Shown here: positions 1 to 12,160 of the stretch, one piece after another
Position numbering within the stretch: the stretch's first letter is position 1
Layout of the letters: each line of letters opens with the position of its first letter
Source of the DNA: Austropuccinia psidii
Lineage: Eukaryota > Basidiomycota > Pucciniomycetes > Pucciniales > Sphaerophragmiaceae
Direction: 5' to 3'
DNA: 64,000 nucleotides
Assembly: GCA_023105745.1 (NCBI GenBank)
Contig: JALGQZ010000001.1
Location: 60,489,937-60,553,936 of the forward strand
Made by a program: the position numbers and the translations under genes
The notes under the pieces: model-generated
The model's database searches: none
Seen by the model: the letters and a program-made list of their open reading frames with translations, nothing else
What the model was told of the DNA's origin: nothing

Positions 1-590
1 CTTCCTCAGCATCTTCAGTAAACTTAGTTTTTGTTTACTGGTAAGGGTAGTGCTAAACTGGCCCTCCCTGAAATCATTCAGTAGCTCCTCCAGTGGGGCA
101 TGGGCAGAGATTTGGTATATATCAAGTGAAAATTTCTTCTCCTTGTTGGTACCAATGGTAATATGCCTGTTTTTACTATTGTGAATATCTATGCCATACA
201 TACTTTGGTAATCTGTTCCCAGAAAGAACCCTTGGATGTGGGCATCATCAAGCACTAAAAACTCTGGGTTGAGTCTGATATTACCCCTCCTATGAGGTAT
301 AATTATCTCTTTAATAATTGTACCAATGGAAGTCATCTTTCCTGATGCACTCTTGAAGTTTTTTGCCTTGGTTGGAAAGAGCTGTTTTTCCCAATTTGGG
401 AAGTGGCTATCCAGATATCTTCTGGCCACTATGGAGCAGTGTTCCCCACCATCAATTATCAATGGATGTTGAGTATTGTCAATACAGACAGTCATTTTTG
501 TGGCTGTTCCATGGATATATGCCATTCCTCTGGTTCATGTAACCAGGAATGTTTGTGCATCTTGGGTATGTTTACACAAGTTTTTGTTGG
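1..590 (-). pseudogene. Protease and start of RT linker, element A pol (partial)
   Basis: This is the aspartic protease part of the Gag-Pol polyprotein, cut by the window edge. On the minus strand from about 525 down it reads MAYIHGTATKM, then CIDNTQHPLIIDGGEHCS, then FLGTDYQSMYGIDIHNSKN, matching the same region of B (31494-32132). The active-site triplet, D-S/T-G in this family, reads D-G-G here. An in-frame TGA just upstream of MAYIH and the TAG at 628 separate it from gag. It shares the gag reading frame. I translated it by eye, so small indels could be missed. Confidence 0.75.
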
Positions 591-627
591 CAGTATCCTA
601 TGGCATCCCTGCTTCTAACTGTATGTC

Positions 628-2706
628 CTAAATTTCTAGTGGGGATTCCTCTTGGTATTTCACTAGAAATTCTTCTCTTGCGTCTTGGTTATCATGAGAT
701 GGTTCTCTGATGGCATCGCCCATAGAGTCTGATTCAGAATCCTCTGTTGGGGATTCCTCTTCTGGGACTTTCTCAACGGAATAGACTTTTGTCTGAGCCT
801 TTGGACAGTTGTTGGCATAGTGGTCTGTTGAACCACAATTGTGACAAGAATTCTTCTTCTTTGCCACTTCTGCCACTCTTTCTCTGGGTTTGTCTTTAAG
901 CTCTACCCTGAGAGGTTTTTTCTCTTTGAAACTACTGCTTCTATATAGGGTAAATTTCCCTATATTAGTTCTTTTCCTTATATCTTGTAAGGTATTAGCA
1001 ATGTCATCCAGAGTGCAATTTTGGTTGCATCTGCATTTTACTGCATGCTCTAGTTCCCCTGGCAGTTGTGTCAGAAGCTTGTGATTCCTCATTTGGATGT
1101 TCATTTGAGGATCAATGGCTTTAAGTCTTTTAGACTGTCTGAGACACCACTCATATGGATCTTTGTCCACAGAGTATTTTTCATTTTCAACTGACATGAT
1201 TTTTTTCCATATCCAAGTACCATTACTGTACATCTAGATGATTTGACTCTTGCACCATGGCCAGTTTCTTCTGACATGTATTTCTTTCATTTCTGTGTAC
1301 CATATACTAGCATGACCTTTAAATGCTGTATTTAGTCTGGCAGTAATCCAGTAATCTGGTATGCTTGGTACATCAATGAAAAGTCCATCAATATAATCTA
1401 TGAGCTCCATATGATCATACTCTCCAGCTTCAGAGAATTTGGGCCAGCTTGAGGCCTTGGGAATCTGTTTCAAGGATTCCTTTTCAGAATAATATGTATC
1501 ATCTGCATCTTGGTATTGTTATGTGAATCTTGCCTTATTCACCAACATGGCATCTGGTTTGATGTCATCTGGGTGATGTGGATTATCCATAACGTGGCCT
1601 TGTGGTTGGGACTTCATGCTATGATAGACATTAAACAATTTTTTTATGTCTTGGTACAGAAAATCCCTGTCCCTTCTGCTGTGGTGTTGTTCTCCAAACA
1701 CTAGATTGAGTCTTTTGTTGGTTTCTTCAGAGGTTTTGCTCAATTGAGCATGTCCTTCTTGAAGAGTTTTAACAATTTTATCCATGGAGGCTGTTAAATT
1801 TTTCATCCTCTCATGGCTTGCTTCAAGTTCTGCAAACTGATTTTGGGTTTGCTCAGCATATTGGGACATTTGTAACCAGAGTGCATCACTGGTCAAGTTA
1901 CTCTCAGGTGAGACAGCATCATGTTCTATCTGAGTGGGGGTAATATTTCTATTAATGGTACTACCTATTCTAGAGTGGTTTACAACTACTTCTGGTTCTT
2001 GTGCACTTCTTTCAACAAATCCAACAACTTCTGGATCATTGGTTCTGACTCTCTCTTCCTTTGATTGAAAGAGGTCTTGTTTTTCCCTTTTTATCCTTGT
2101 CTTCTCCTGGAAACCTCCTGGAATTGTGAAGAATGGTGACTCCTGGTCACTGACTTGTTGGTTTTTGAATGGTGTGAGCCCACTTGAGAGCTGATTTGGC
2201 CTGCTCCTTGTGAGCCTGAAGGAATCTGAGTAGGCCCTGTCTGGGTTAGCTGTTCTTCTATAGCTTGGATAGTGGCTTGTGTCTCCCTTATCCTGTTTGC
2301 CCTTGCCTCCAGGAGTCTGAACTGCCTGGTAGGATTCAAACCTTTGGTTATTACCATAAGGTCCTTGAAGTCTATCTCTTTGAGACAGATCCTCTGGCAA
2401 CTTGCTCCAAGGTCTGCCCAGTGAGATGCTAGGTTTAACCTCTTGTTATCCATGCTCCATTGAAATGAATCTTTGAGGAGTTGGTGGACCTGAAGAACTT
2501 GATCCATATTCTTCCAGTCCTCTGCTTTGAGGTTCCTGTTGAATTGGAGTGTGAATGGCAGGTTTAATATCATCTCCCTCATTGTTTTGCCATCCACCAC
2601 TGTGTCCAAGGTGTCCTCTTCCAGGTCTTCTGGTTCTATACAAACCTTCTCTGTCGTCTGGCTGGTTCCTTTGGAAGCCAAGGTCTCTGAGGTGTACAGG
2701 TGACAT
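628..2706 (-). pseudogene. gag of element A (decayed, one frame)
   Basis: Gag structural protein of a family 1 Ty3 element. The frame begins at ATG 2706-2704 (MSPVHLRDLG), which lies inside the ORF0 intron. It runs through a low-complexity Ser/Pro/Gln part, a coiled-coil-like stretch (about 1680-1830), a capsid domain (about 970-1450; WPKFSEAGEYDHMEL, GELEHAVKCRC) and a CCHC knuckle (about 800-850, CHNCGSTDHYANNC) followed by an acidic tail. Four in-frame stops (2446, 1519, 1234, 628) break it. At 1234 element B keeps CAG, so that TAG is a C-to-T change. All pieces share one frame, so an intact ancestor would encode about 690 residues continuous with pol. Confidence 0.85.
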
Positions 2707-3054
2707 ATCAGTGTTTGCAAGCAGTCAAAAACTTTATGGTCTTAGGGTATTTACCTTTGACTTTGCCTTGTACAGATTTGTTGTCTGCTGATTTGGGCAA
2801 TTAACCTTTGGAGGTTACAACTGGGTCAATTATAGTAATATTCCCTGTACAAGTTGTCAAGGTTGGTTTACCTTCTATTGATGCAGAGTTTTGTGGTTTT
2901 CTACTCCTCTGGGTGGCTATTGGTGTCCACTTCCTTGCTGTAATCAGGCCTTGACTGTGCCTCTTTCCTTTGCCCTTGCTTCCCTCTGGTTCTGAGGGTG
3001 TCAATGGTGTGTTGGCCTGTGACTGGGTCTCTAGTTGGATATAATTTTCTTCCA
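2091..3054 (-). pseudogene. ORF0 of element A, two exons
   Basis: Second 5' protein, in a frame different from gag. Exon 1 is 3054-2755 (300 nt, opening EENYIQLETQSQANTP and rich in Lys/Ser/Pro); exon 2 is 2686-2091. Removing intron 2754-2687 joins them in frame (phase 1) and leads into ETLASKGTSQTTEK. Exon 2 carries the motif EDWKNMDQ and then TKGLNPTRQ, both shared with B and recognisable in C. A TAA at 2801-2803 breaks exon 1; B is open there. No ATG begins exon 1; the acceptor at 3055-3056 suggests an earlier exon. The function is unknown and I recognise no domain. Exon 2 overlaps the gag frame throughout. Confidence 0.7.
2687..2754 (-). other. ORF0 intron carrying the gag start codon (element A)
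   Basis: A 68-nt spliceosomal intron. The 5' site is AAAG|GTAAAT, the branch-like site is CTGAT, and the 3' site is CTCAG. The gag ATG (2706-2704) begins immediately after the branch motif (CTGATATG), 17 nt before the end of the intron. B has an intron of the same length with the same signals at 44997-45064. Splicing is predicted, not observed. Confidence 0.7.
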
Positions 3055-3631
3055 CTGAATCAAAACAGGAAAAGAGGGCTTAATGTCAGTTAAGACTTCT
3101 TAAAATGGAATTTGCATGTCTAAGAATGGCCTCTGGGCTTTATATATTACTACAATCTGCCCTTTATAATGACAGTGTAATTGAATTAACAATTCCACGT
3201 CAGAATTACAGCTGTTGGTACCGTTTTACACTGTTTGTGTACCAGTATCTCCCAGATTGACTGGTGGTTTCAAGTACAATCTATATGAAGTGGTGCTGTG
3301 TAAGTGTAGTTGAGTCAACAATACACTTAACCACGCCTCAACTGTTAGTTTCACAGGCAGAGGTGTTCTTATTTAGTGAAAAATGTAGGACTTATTAATG
3401 GCTGAAGTGTTTTTTATATGTAAAACATGCCAAAAATAAAGGTCTTGTGGTTATTAGCCATGTGACAAGTACTCTTATAAGATGAGTGTAAAATGGTATA
3501 TACACCAATTTAGAAAGAAAATATATGATATATATATTTTTCAGAAAGAATGCGCCTAAAAAACATAGAAACAATTGTCAGAAAGCAATAAAAAGTGAAA
3601 AAACCTACTTGTAAGGTCCAAAAAATTCCAA
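3055..3631 (-). other. Element A leader between PBS and ORF0
   Basis: Untranslated leader of element A. It ends (element sense) with a pyrimidine-rich stretch and the acceptor TTCAG at 3055, so at least its end is probably intronic. It contains several ATGs followed by early stops (for example at 3117), unlike the leader of C. I see no convincing ORF. Confidence 0.5.
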
Positions 3632-3654
3632 AAAACACAGCCAGGCCCCCAAAA
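3632..3654 (-). other. Primer binding site, element A
   Basis: Immediately downstream of the 5' LTR (element sense) lies TTTTGGGGGCCTGGCTGTG. It sits where a tRNA-primed PBS should be and contains the TGG expected opposite a tRNA CCA end. B has the same sequence (45946-45965) and C a related one (35112-35130). I could not name the tRNA. Confidence 0.6.
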
Positions 3655-3759
3655 TGTCAGGATGAAGCTTTGATAAAGGGGTAATATAGACTAATTACAA
3701 CTTTAACTATTTTTGGGACGCGGAAAAAAAAAGCTTAGAATAAATATTTTAAAGATAAT

Positions 3760-5181
3760 TGTCAGCCTGTGACTCAAAACCAGAGCACAAGCATGACAGC
3801 CAATATACCATAAATCAATGGTATAGCCAAGATACCACCAAAACATGGAGCTGAGCCAAATCATCTCAAAAGGTATCAAAAGAAAGAGGAAACTCACCTC
3901 TTTCTGAAAATATAAGTCCCATCACCATAGGACAAGAAATAACAAAGTTATTCCTGCTCAAAGTTATTGCTGAGCATAAACCTTAATTTTCACCTCTCAT
4001 CTAAAGTCTAGAAGGAGAGGCTTAACCCCATCAAATGGGTACTCAAAATGAAGCTCCAAGCCAGGGCTATCCAATGGTACCAGCCAAACTGAGCTAACAC
4101 CAGTATTACTTGAGTTATGGTCAAATTCAGGCCAAATAAGGGTGAACAAAACATTCACCTCTCATCTAGCTTCTACAGTTTTAGTGTGAGATACCTAAAG
4201 TGGGGTCTCTTTGGAAAGAGCACAATCAGGGCTATCTGATGGTGCCATTCACTTCTTCATATCTCAACTATAACAGAAGTTATGAGGCAAACAAGCTCAA
4301 TACAGCTTTTTGCCCAAACCACGCATATGTACAAAAAACCTTGTACATGGGATAACTTTGTCATATTTAATGATAACCATACCAAAGTGGGTATCATTGT
4401 GTAGAGCTCATACAGGGCTATCCAATGAACCAACTTTGAGCATGATATCTCAACAACTGACAGAGTTATGGCTGTTTGAAGGTTATAATCCCACAATATG
4501 GCCAATACAGCTGTATTATGACAGGATACAGTTGTACTCTGATTATGAGGTGTCAAACAGAGGCTGAAGCTTATTTATACTTCAATACCTCATAACTAAG
4601 TCAAATACAGAGGTCCATACAGGTTCTGTACAGTTTCTGACGCGTCAAGAGCACCAGAATACACCTGTAAAGTCCATTGGTGAAAATTTTCACCCTGTAT
4701 AGGGTAAAACTGACTACTTGTGGTTCTAAAACCACATTTCAACCCAATACTAGCCTGTATTGAGTGTATAGAACCACAAACCAGCCCACAGTAGTGAAAA
4801 TTTTCACTCTGTGGTCGTGTGCAGAGGTAAACCACCTCCCACTACCCCAGAACAAGATAAAAGGAGGCTTTGCCTCACCAGGAAGCAAATCCAGCATCCT
4901 GTTCTTGATATTCTTACGTGGTATAAATTCTTAAAAAGGAAGTGATACTCTTAGAATTTAACAGGTATACTTTAAGTTTAAGTATTGTAGGGTTTGCTAT
5001 TGTAAACCAACAGGCAAACACTGCACCCAGGGCTATCAGCAGTACTCACCATCACTAAATTATTTTAGTATAGCCCTTTTCACTCATATTCTCACTCTAA
5101 TATCATCATTATTTTCGTGTCACACTCAGAGTTATAGCTTTTATTATCATTCTGAAGCTATATCATAGAGTCACCCTGACA
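3760..5181 (+). mobile_element. Solo LTR, family 1, inside the element A LTR
   Basis: 1422 bp, TGTCAGCCTGTGACTC at the left end and CACCCTGACA at the right. The 5-bp TSD ATAAT is perfect (3755-3759 and 5182-5186). It is opposite in orientation to the LTR it entered. No internal sequence remains, so LTR-LTR recombination is the likely origin. The ORFs within are not genes. Confidence 0.92.
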
Positions 5182-5851
5182 ATAATAAGGGTATTTAATA
5201 AAATAAAAGGGCTTTACTATCAAGAGATAGTGGTGGTGAGCGCTGCTGAAGTCCCTGGGTGCAGTCTTACCAGTTGGATTACTATAATAAGACCTACAAT
5301 ACTAAGATTCATAGTATTATCTGGTTATTTTCCAAGAGTAAAACTATTTTTGACAGTTTACTACGTAGGAATTCAAAAGCAGGATGAGGAAAGCTTTTCT
5401 GGTTGTGAAAAGCCCCCTTTTTATTGTGTAATGGGGTGGAAAGGTTGCTAGACCTTTCCATGTAGAGGAAGTGAAGATTTTTCACTCTCTAGGACAAGCT
5501 TGTGGTTTAAAAAATGCCTGTATAGCCTGTATTGGGCTCAGATGTGGTTTTGAAGACACATCTGAGCGGTTTTCACCAATACAGGGTGAAATTTCCATCT
5601 GGGGACCACACAGCCTGATTCTGACATGTATGATGCATACAATGCTTTACAGAACCTGTATGGGACCCCAGTTTTGAATGAACTATGGCGTATTGAAGTA
5701 AAAACAAGCTTCTTCGTCAGTTTGACACCTCATAATCATGGTTATGGGATATTATCCCATGGTAAGGATGTATTGGTCAAAGTGTGGGATTTTGACCTTT
5801 AACCAGCTATAGCTTTCTCAGTTCTTGATATATCAACCTCAAAATTGAATC

Positions 5852-6101
5852 ACTGTGCAGCACTGTATGTTTTCTACCTAATGGTACCTTATGTGATGTG
5901 GTTATCATTAGATATGGCAAAGGTATCCCATGTACAAGTTTTTTGTACATATGCCTGTTTTAGGCAAAAAGCTGTAACTGTGCAGCCATGTATGTTTTCT
6001 ACCCAATGGTACCTTATTTGATGTGGTTATCATTAGATACGGCAAAGTTATCCCATGTACAAGTTTTTTGTACATATGCCTGTTTTAGGCAAAAAGCTGT
6101 A
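5852..6101. repeat. 125-bp tandem duplication in the element A LTR
   Basis: Two head-to-tail units, 5852-5976 and 5977-6101, both running from ACTGTGCAG to AGGCAAAAAGCTGTA with only a few differences. Other family 1 LTRs in the window have one unit, so the duplication arose in this copy and explains its extra length. Confidence 0.85.
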
Positions 6102-6592
6102 TTGGGATTATTTGCCTCATAACCTTTGTTCTAGATGAGATATTGGGAAGAAAATGGCACCATTAGATAGCCCTGATTGTTCTCTTTCTAAAAATACCCC
6201 ACTTTAAGGATCTCACACTAAGACTGTAGAAGTTAGATGAGAGGTGAATGTTTTATTCACCCTTATTTGGCCTGAATTTGACCATAACTTCTGTAATACT
6301 GTTGCTAGCTCAGTTTGGTTGGTACCATTGGATAGCCCCGGCCTAGAGCTTCATTTTTCATATCTATTTGATTGGGTGACGCCTCTTGCTCTGTATTTCA
6401 GATGAGAAGTGAAAATTAAGGTTTATGCTCAGCAACCACTTTGAGCAGGAATAACTTTGTTATTCTTTGTCCTATGATGATGGGACTTGTATATTTAGAA
6501 AGGGGTGAGTTTGCTCTTTCTTTTGATTTCTTTTGAGCTGATTTGGCTCAGCTCCATGTTTTGGTGGTATTTTGGCTATACCATTGGTTTAT

Positions 6593-8494
6593 TGTGAGCC
6601 TTGAGGTATGTTTTACATACCCACATAGGCCACAATTATGTTAAAAATAAATTTTGAATTATGCATAACTCATAAGTCATGAATATATCCAAAATTCATC
6701 ATTTTTGATTTCAGAAAAGATGAATAACTTTTTATTGAGTAAGTAAATCCATGGATTTAAAGCCAGATTTGGATTCTACACAAAATTTCACCAAGGGTAG
6801 CTTCATAGAGTGTATAAGCTCAAATTAACTCTTTGAGGTGGTAATATGGAAAATACTTCAATACCACATCATGAATACCACATAAAAGATCCGTGAAAAT
6901 TTTTGTTTTTCTCTATTTCACGCCAAAATAATGGGAATGTGAGAAATCCCATGTTACATATACACTGAGAATAGTTTATTTATGTTTGGGCACTTAATAT
7001 CATGGTATTATTACATGGACATTTGGTACACCCACAGTGGATATCTGACTTAAAGCTTAATTTTCTATTTTGACATGAAAAATAGGCAAGGGGGGCAAAA
7101 GACATCAAAGAGAGCCAGGGTACCCAACTTCTGAGGCCTCAGAGGTGTGGACAGCTCCAAAGCTTGGATCCATGGCTGATCTTGGACCAATTATTAAGCT
7201 AAAACACTTTGGGAAATTGGTTACCATGTTACAACTACTGTAAATCTTAAGAAAATAGCAAATAACCTGCTATTTTGACGTGCCAAGGAGGTAAAGAGCT
7301 ACTCAGACTCCTGTAATCATGTCAATTCTTAATGAATTTCCATGGAAAGACCCTAAAAGATTAATTAAAACCCTTTTTGGACTTGTATCCATTGATTCAC
7401 CTCATAGCAACCAGCTATACACTGATATTTGCAATTCTACGTAGAAATGAGGTAAAAACTTCAAAAATTCATTAAAAATACAATTCACAATGAATCTTTC
7501 TGAAACCTTCATGACTAATAGAGAACTGTATTATCTATGGTACAACCAAAAAGAACTGTGGATTTACTAGTAAAATTAAAAGTTTTACTTACAGTCCATT
7601 TTTGACTATGCTATGTGAAACACTGAAGCTTCAAAATTCACAGTAATTACAAGCTGTGATGAAATTGCCAATAACATTGATAACTTTGAGAAATCAATGA
7701 TTATTTTGGAATAAAAGAAGATTTACAGATGTTACTCCTTTTATTCTTAACCATATTGGGGTTGGTAGTCATGTAAAAGCATCAATTAAGTAATTATGAT
7801 AATCTTACATGACAACTGATGATGCAATCAATAATCCAAAAGGGTTTATTGTTCTCTCACTCACTGGTTCTTTGGTTTTCTCCATGACACGCCTCTGTGA
7901 GCTGTTGTTGACTTGAAAGAGGCCTCCTCTGGCTGTTTTTTCCACATCAAATCACCTAATTATCCATTTATATCATTATTACCAACAAGTAAGTATTAGT
8001 TAAACTATTCTTAAGTGTTTTAAATCTTTAAACCAATAAGAAAGACTTGAAATCATAGAATAAAGCTATATATTGTTGTAATCTTGCTTTAAATCATTTT
8101 GATCCCTTAAATCCACAGTTATACGTCAAATTTCTCTACTTATATCTTTCAATAAGTTCTTTGGAGTATAAGTGAGTCATTTATCTTTAATTCTTAAAGT
8201 TTTACTTCAAGAATTATCTTTATAATTATTCTTCCAAAATATAATTATATATTGAAACAATTTTATTATTTTAACAAAGAAGTTTTTATTATTAAATTCT
8301 CCTTGTAATTGATTCTTGTAGACAATTACTGCTCACTGTTAAAATCACTAGTAGTGTTTAACAAGTGAAAGAAATAATTCTTTAATTATTTCATTGTAGT
8401 TATAATAATATTTTATTATTATATTTCATAAGAGCAGACATAGTACTGTTGATAAATAGTAATATTATCATCAGTTTCATAGTCAAATCTTACA
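6593..8494 (+). mobile_element. Solo LTR, family 2-like, 1.9 kb
   Basis: It starts TGTGAGCCTTGAGG and ends TCAAATCTTACA, the same terminal style as the LTR of element C (TGTGAGCCTT...AACCTTACA) but a different subfamily. The TSD TTTAT is perfect (6588-6592, 8495-8499). A second copy in reverse orientation is at 16709-18608. There is no coding content. Confidence 0.93.
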
Positions 8495-8548
8495 TTTATG
8501 GTATTTGGCTGTCATGCTTGTGCTCTGGATTTGGGTCACAGGCTGACA

Positions 8549-9129
8549 AAACCTTTACAAGCTATGACCTTGTTCATAACTTGTCAAATAAAGCTTATAT
8601 CTGTATTTTTACATCAATTAAGCTGTAATTGTATTTGGCTCAACCCTTCATCATTTATATCTCAAGAGATATGAGTTAAAAACTATGAATATATGTACTG
8701 ATCATAAAAGTGCATATATTCAGGTTATTTTCTTAAGTATTGAGTTTGAAGATATGAAATACAAATTTTATATATGTAATGCTTAATTTTTAATGTAATT
8801 GTGAAATTTATTTCACATGTTGGTTCATTGTTTTCTGATATAATGAAGTACTTATGCCTTTTTATGGCATTTTTACTTATTGCTCAGTACGTATTGTCTT
8901 TACAGATATGACATAAAAATGTTTTATATGTATTTTACCATGGTGAATCTAATGATGCAATCAATTTCACATTTTTATCCATAATTTTCACAGATAATCA
9001 AGAGTTTATGCTGCTTTATGGCACTTTCATTTATTTTAACATAATAACTTCAATTCTTATTATTGGAATAAATATTTTAAAGTTGTTTGTGAGCTTCTTG
9101 CATATCTGCTCATATCTCAAAGGCTCAAA
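8549..9129 (-). mobile_element. Old family 2-type LTR fragment
   Basis: A decayed reverse-orientation LTR start. GTGCATATATTCAGG near 8731 and CATATCTCAAAGGCTCA ending near 9127 match the reverse complement of the C LTR (about 33550 and 33104). Element A inserted into it at 8548/8549, so its other half should lie beyond the left end of A, outside the window. Confidence 0.6.
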
Positions 9130-10724
9130 GAATTTGTAATATCATTCAGGGATCAAAATAAGCTTTATATTTATTGAATACAATTTAAAATTTCATCAGA
9201 ATATAATCATTGAGATTTATAATTTCAACTATTTGTTAAATAGAATTGAAAAAGTTTTTTTGTGGGAGTATAGCAACCATGAGCCTTATATTATGGCTTT
9301 CACAAGACAAAGTGGCACCAGAATTATTTTTACAAGAAAACGTGGCTTCTAAAAACTTTTTTAAGTGAGAAATTTAAATATAAAATATTTTCTGAAAATA
9401 AGATCAGTGAATATTCCAAAAGAATATCAGGAATCTTAACTATCCACTTAATCTTCTGATTTAATAGTAGAGACAAAGAAAGGATCAACAATTCCTTTTG
9501 AAATTGAAGATAGAACATTAAGAGTTTGTGAGTTCAACTTCATTCTTTGAAATTACACTCACTTTTCAGCTCTAAAACAGTCATTCATTCATTATGATAA
9601 TCTAACTAGTACTAATATTTATGGTGTTACTTTCATTATGGAATAAGCAAGCTAAATTATTTTGAAATTAAATTTCTGTATGATTTGGGCTCTCATTTTT
9701 ATCTTTGTAAAAGTGATTTTTCCTGAAAACATATGAAATTTTGAACCAAACCTTCAGAAATAACAGGAAATAATTTTTATTGATTTTTCCTGATTAAGAG
9801 GAGATGAATCTTCATTTTTTACAAGAAAAATAGATTCAAATAGATACCTTATTTCAGGAATTATTGTTTTTCTTCCATTGATCTATACAAATACATATCT
9901 CTTTGATATCAGATTTTTAGCTGTGATAAGTGATTCAAACTTTATCTACCATATTTTTTTTCATTCAAAAAATATTTTGAAAAAACCTGAGACAATGAAT
10001 ATTCCAAGCCCTGAGTCTTATTATAAATTTTGAGAACCAATATATTAAATAAAATTGATAAAGAACTGAAGAAAAAATGACATGCAAATCAAGAAAATAT
10101 TTTTAATTTTGAAAAGAGTGACACTGAGATGAAAGGATTATTTTCTTGAGAGAATATCTTTCATGTCAGTTGAATTATTTTTTGAGAGTTTGAGAAGGAC
10201 TTTGTCTAAAAATACAAAAGGCAATTGAGAGCATAAGTTAGATGCCAAAATATTGATCAAATAATCTGCCCGCTTTAATGAGATTATGAGTTTTTCAGGA
10301 AGAAAACTCTGAAATATCTTTCAAAATGACTCTTTCTTTTATTATTTCCTTCTATACCAACAATTTTGAATATGAAAAATTGGTGATACATTGAATTTCA
10401 AATTTGAATTATTATTAATGTTTTCAGCACTATGAACATAGTTTGTTTTGAACTATTTGAAGAAAAAGACTTCAAATAAAGTATATGTTTAATTTTTGAA
10501 GCTTTACATCTATAGATTATAAATGATAGTAGAGACTCAAAGTATATTAGATAAAATAACACATGCTTATTACAAACTCAATAGTATTAAGTATTGGTGT
10601 TGAAGCATGATAAATTGGTTGTTTCAAAAATATTATTATTTGAGTTTAGTAAGAAAATTAAAATGTTTTTTATAGCATTCCTGAATTGAATATGTTAAAA
10701 ATTTAATCAGATTTTTGAAACTTC
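9130..10724. other. AT-rich stretch, nothing recognised
   Basis: 1.6 kb with no convincing ORF (the longest candidates are about 60 codons without family signals). It is probably old decayed retroelement DNA cut by the solo LTR at 10725, but I could not align it to the families in this window. Confidence 0.4.
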
Positions 10725-12160
10725 TTTCAGCCTGTGACTCAAAACCAGAGCACAAGCATGACAGCCAAATACCATAAACCAATGGTATAGCCAGGATACC
10801 ACCAAAACATGGAGCTGAGACAAATAAGCTCCAAAGAAATCAAAAGAAAGAGGAAAATCACCCCTTTCCAAATATACAAGTCCCATCATCATAGGACCAA
10901 GAATAACAAAGTTATTCCTGCTCAAAGTTGTTGCTGAGCATAAACCTTAATTTTCACCTCTCATCTGAAATACAGAGTAAGAGGCCTAACCCCATCAAAT
11001 GGGTATGAAATATGAAGCTCTAATTCAGGGCTATCCAATGGTACCAACCAAACTGAGCTGGCACCAGTATTACAGAAGTTATGGTCAAATTCAGGCCAAA
11101 TAAGGGTGAACAAAACATTCACCTCTCATTTAACTTCTACAGTTTTAGTGTGAGGTACCTAAAGTGGGGTCTTTTTGGAAAGAGCACAATCAGGGGTATC
11201 TGATGGTGTCATTCATTTCCTTATATCTCAACTAGAAAAAAGGTTATGGGGCAAAAAAGCCCAATACATCTTTTGCCTAAAACATGCATATGTACAAAAT
11301 ATCTTGTACATGGGATAACTTTGCCATATTTGATGATAGCCATATTAAATAAGGTACCACTGTGTAGAACCTATACAGGGCTACACACTGAACCAATTTC
11401 GAGGTTGATATCTCAAGAACCGACAAAGTTATGGCTGTTTTAAGGTCAAAGTCCCACAGTCTGGCAAATACAGCCTTACCATGGGATAATATCCCATAAC
11501 CACGATTATGAGGTGTCAAACAGATGAATAAGCATGTTTATACTTCAATACCTCATAATTAAGTCAACACTGTGGTCCCATACAGTTTCTGTACAGCATT
11601 CTACGCGTCATACACATCAGAAGAGGGCTATGTGGTCCCCAGATGAAAATTTTCACCCTGTATTGGTGAAAACTTCCCAGATGTGGTTTCAAAACCACAT
11701 CTGAGCCCAATACAGGCTATAGAGGCCTTTTGCAAACACAAGCCTGTCTCAGAGAGTGAAAAATCTTCACTTCCTCTACGTGGAAAGGTCTAGTAGCCTT
11801 TCCACCCCATTTCAGGATAAAAGGTGGGCCTTTCACAGCCAGAAAAGCTTTCCACATCCTGCTCTTAAATTACTATGTAGTATAACTGTCAAAAACAGAT
11901 ATACTCTTGGAAAATAACCAGGTATAATTATAATCTTAATTATTGTAGTCTTTATTATTGTCATCCACTAGGTAATGCTGCACCCAGGGCTTTCAACAGT
12001 GCTCACCACCACTATTTTATGATAGTAAAGCCCTTTAAATTGTATTATAAACCCTTATTCTTTATCAATATCTTTATTTTAAATCTTTTATCATGTCTCA
12101 CAGTCACAGTTGAAGATGTAAATAGCCTAATTACTACTTCTACATAGGCTCAACCTGACA
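10725..12160 (+). mobile_element. Solo LTR, family 1
   Basis: 1436 bp. It starts TTTCAGCCTGTGACTC (the consensus TG has become TT) and ends CTCAACCTGACA. The flanks ACTTC (10720-10724) and GCTTC (12161-12165) match at 4 of 5 bases, consistent with an old TSD. It contains the TATA-like GATAAAAGG near 11818. The ORFs within are not genes. Confidence 0.85.

Larger units (their letters stand above)
1..8548 (-). mobile_element. Element A: Ty3/gypsy retrotransposon, family 1, 5' part
   Basis: The window opens inside this minus-strand element. In element order it has a 5' LTR (3655-8548, interrupted), a PBS (3654 downward), a leader, ORF0, gag and the protease region, running off the left edge. The gag capsid, CCHC knuckle and protease are close in sequence to element B. 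The gag frame has stops at 2446, 1519, 1234 and 628 but no frameshift between 2706 and 628, so decay was mainly by point mutation. The LTR ends in an old family-2-type LTR at 8549. The left end and therefore the TSD cannot be seen. Confidence 0.9.
3655..8548 (-). mobile_element. 5' LTR of element A, split by two solo LTRs
   Basis: A family 1 LTR, about 1.43 kb once inserts and a duplication are subtracted. On the plus strand it starts TGTCAGGATG and ends CAGGCTGACA. The pieces are 3655-3759, 5187-6592 and 8500-8548. A family 1 solo LTR in the opposite orientation and a family 2-type solo LTR interrupt it, each with perfect 5-bp TSDs. Element sense shows a TATA-like GATAAAAGG in sister copies (for example 11818-11826). 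Confidence 0.88.

Noticed and set aside
4257..4567. Two opposing ORFs (99 and 85 codons)
   Set aside because: They lie wholly inside the solo LTR 3760-5181, are antisense to one another and have no protein features.
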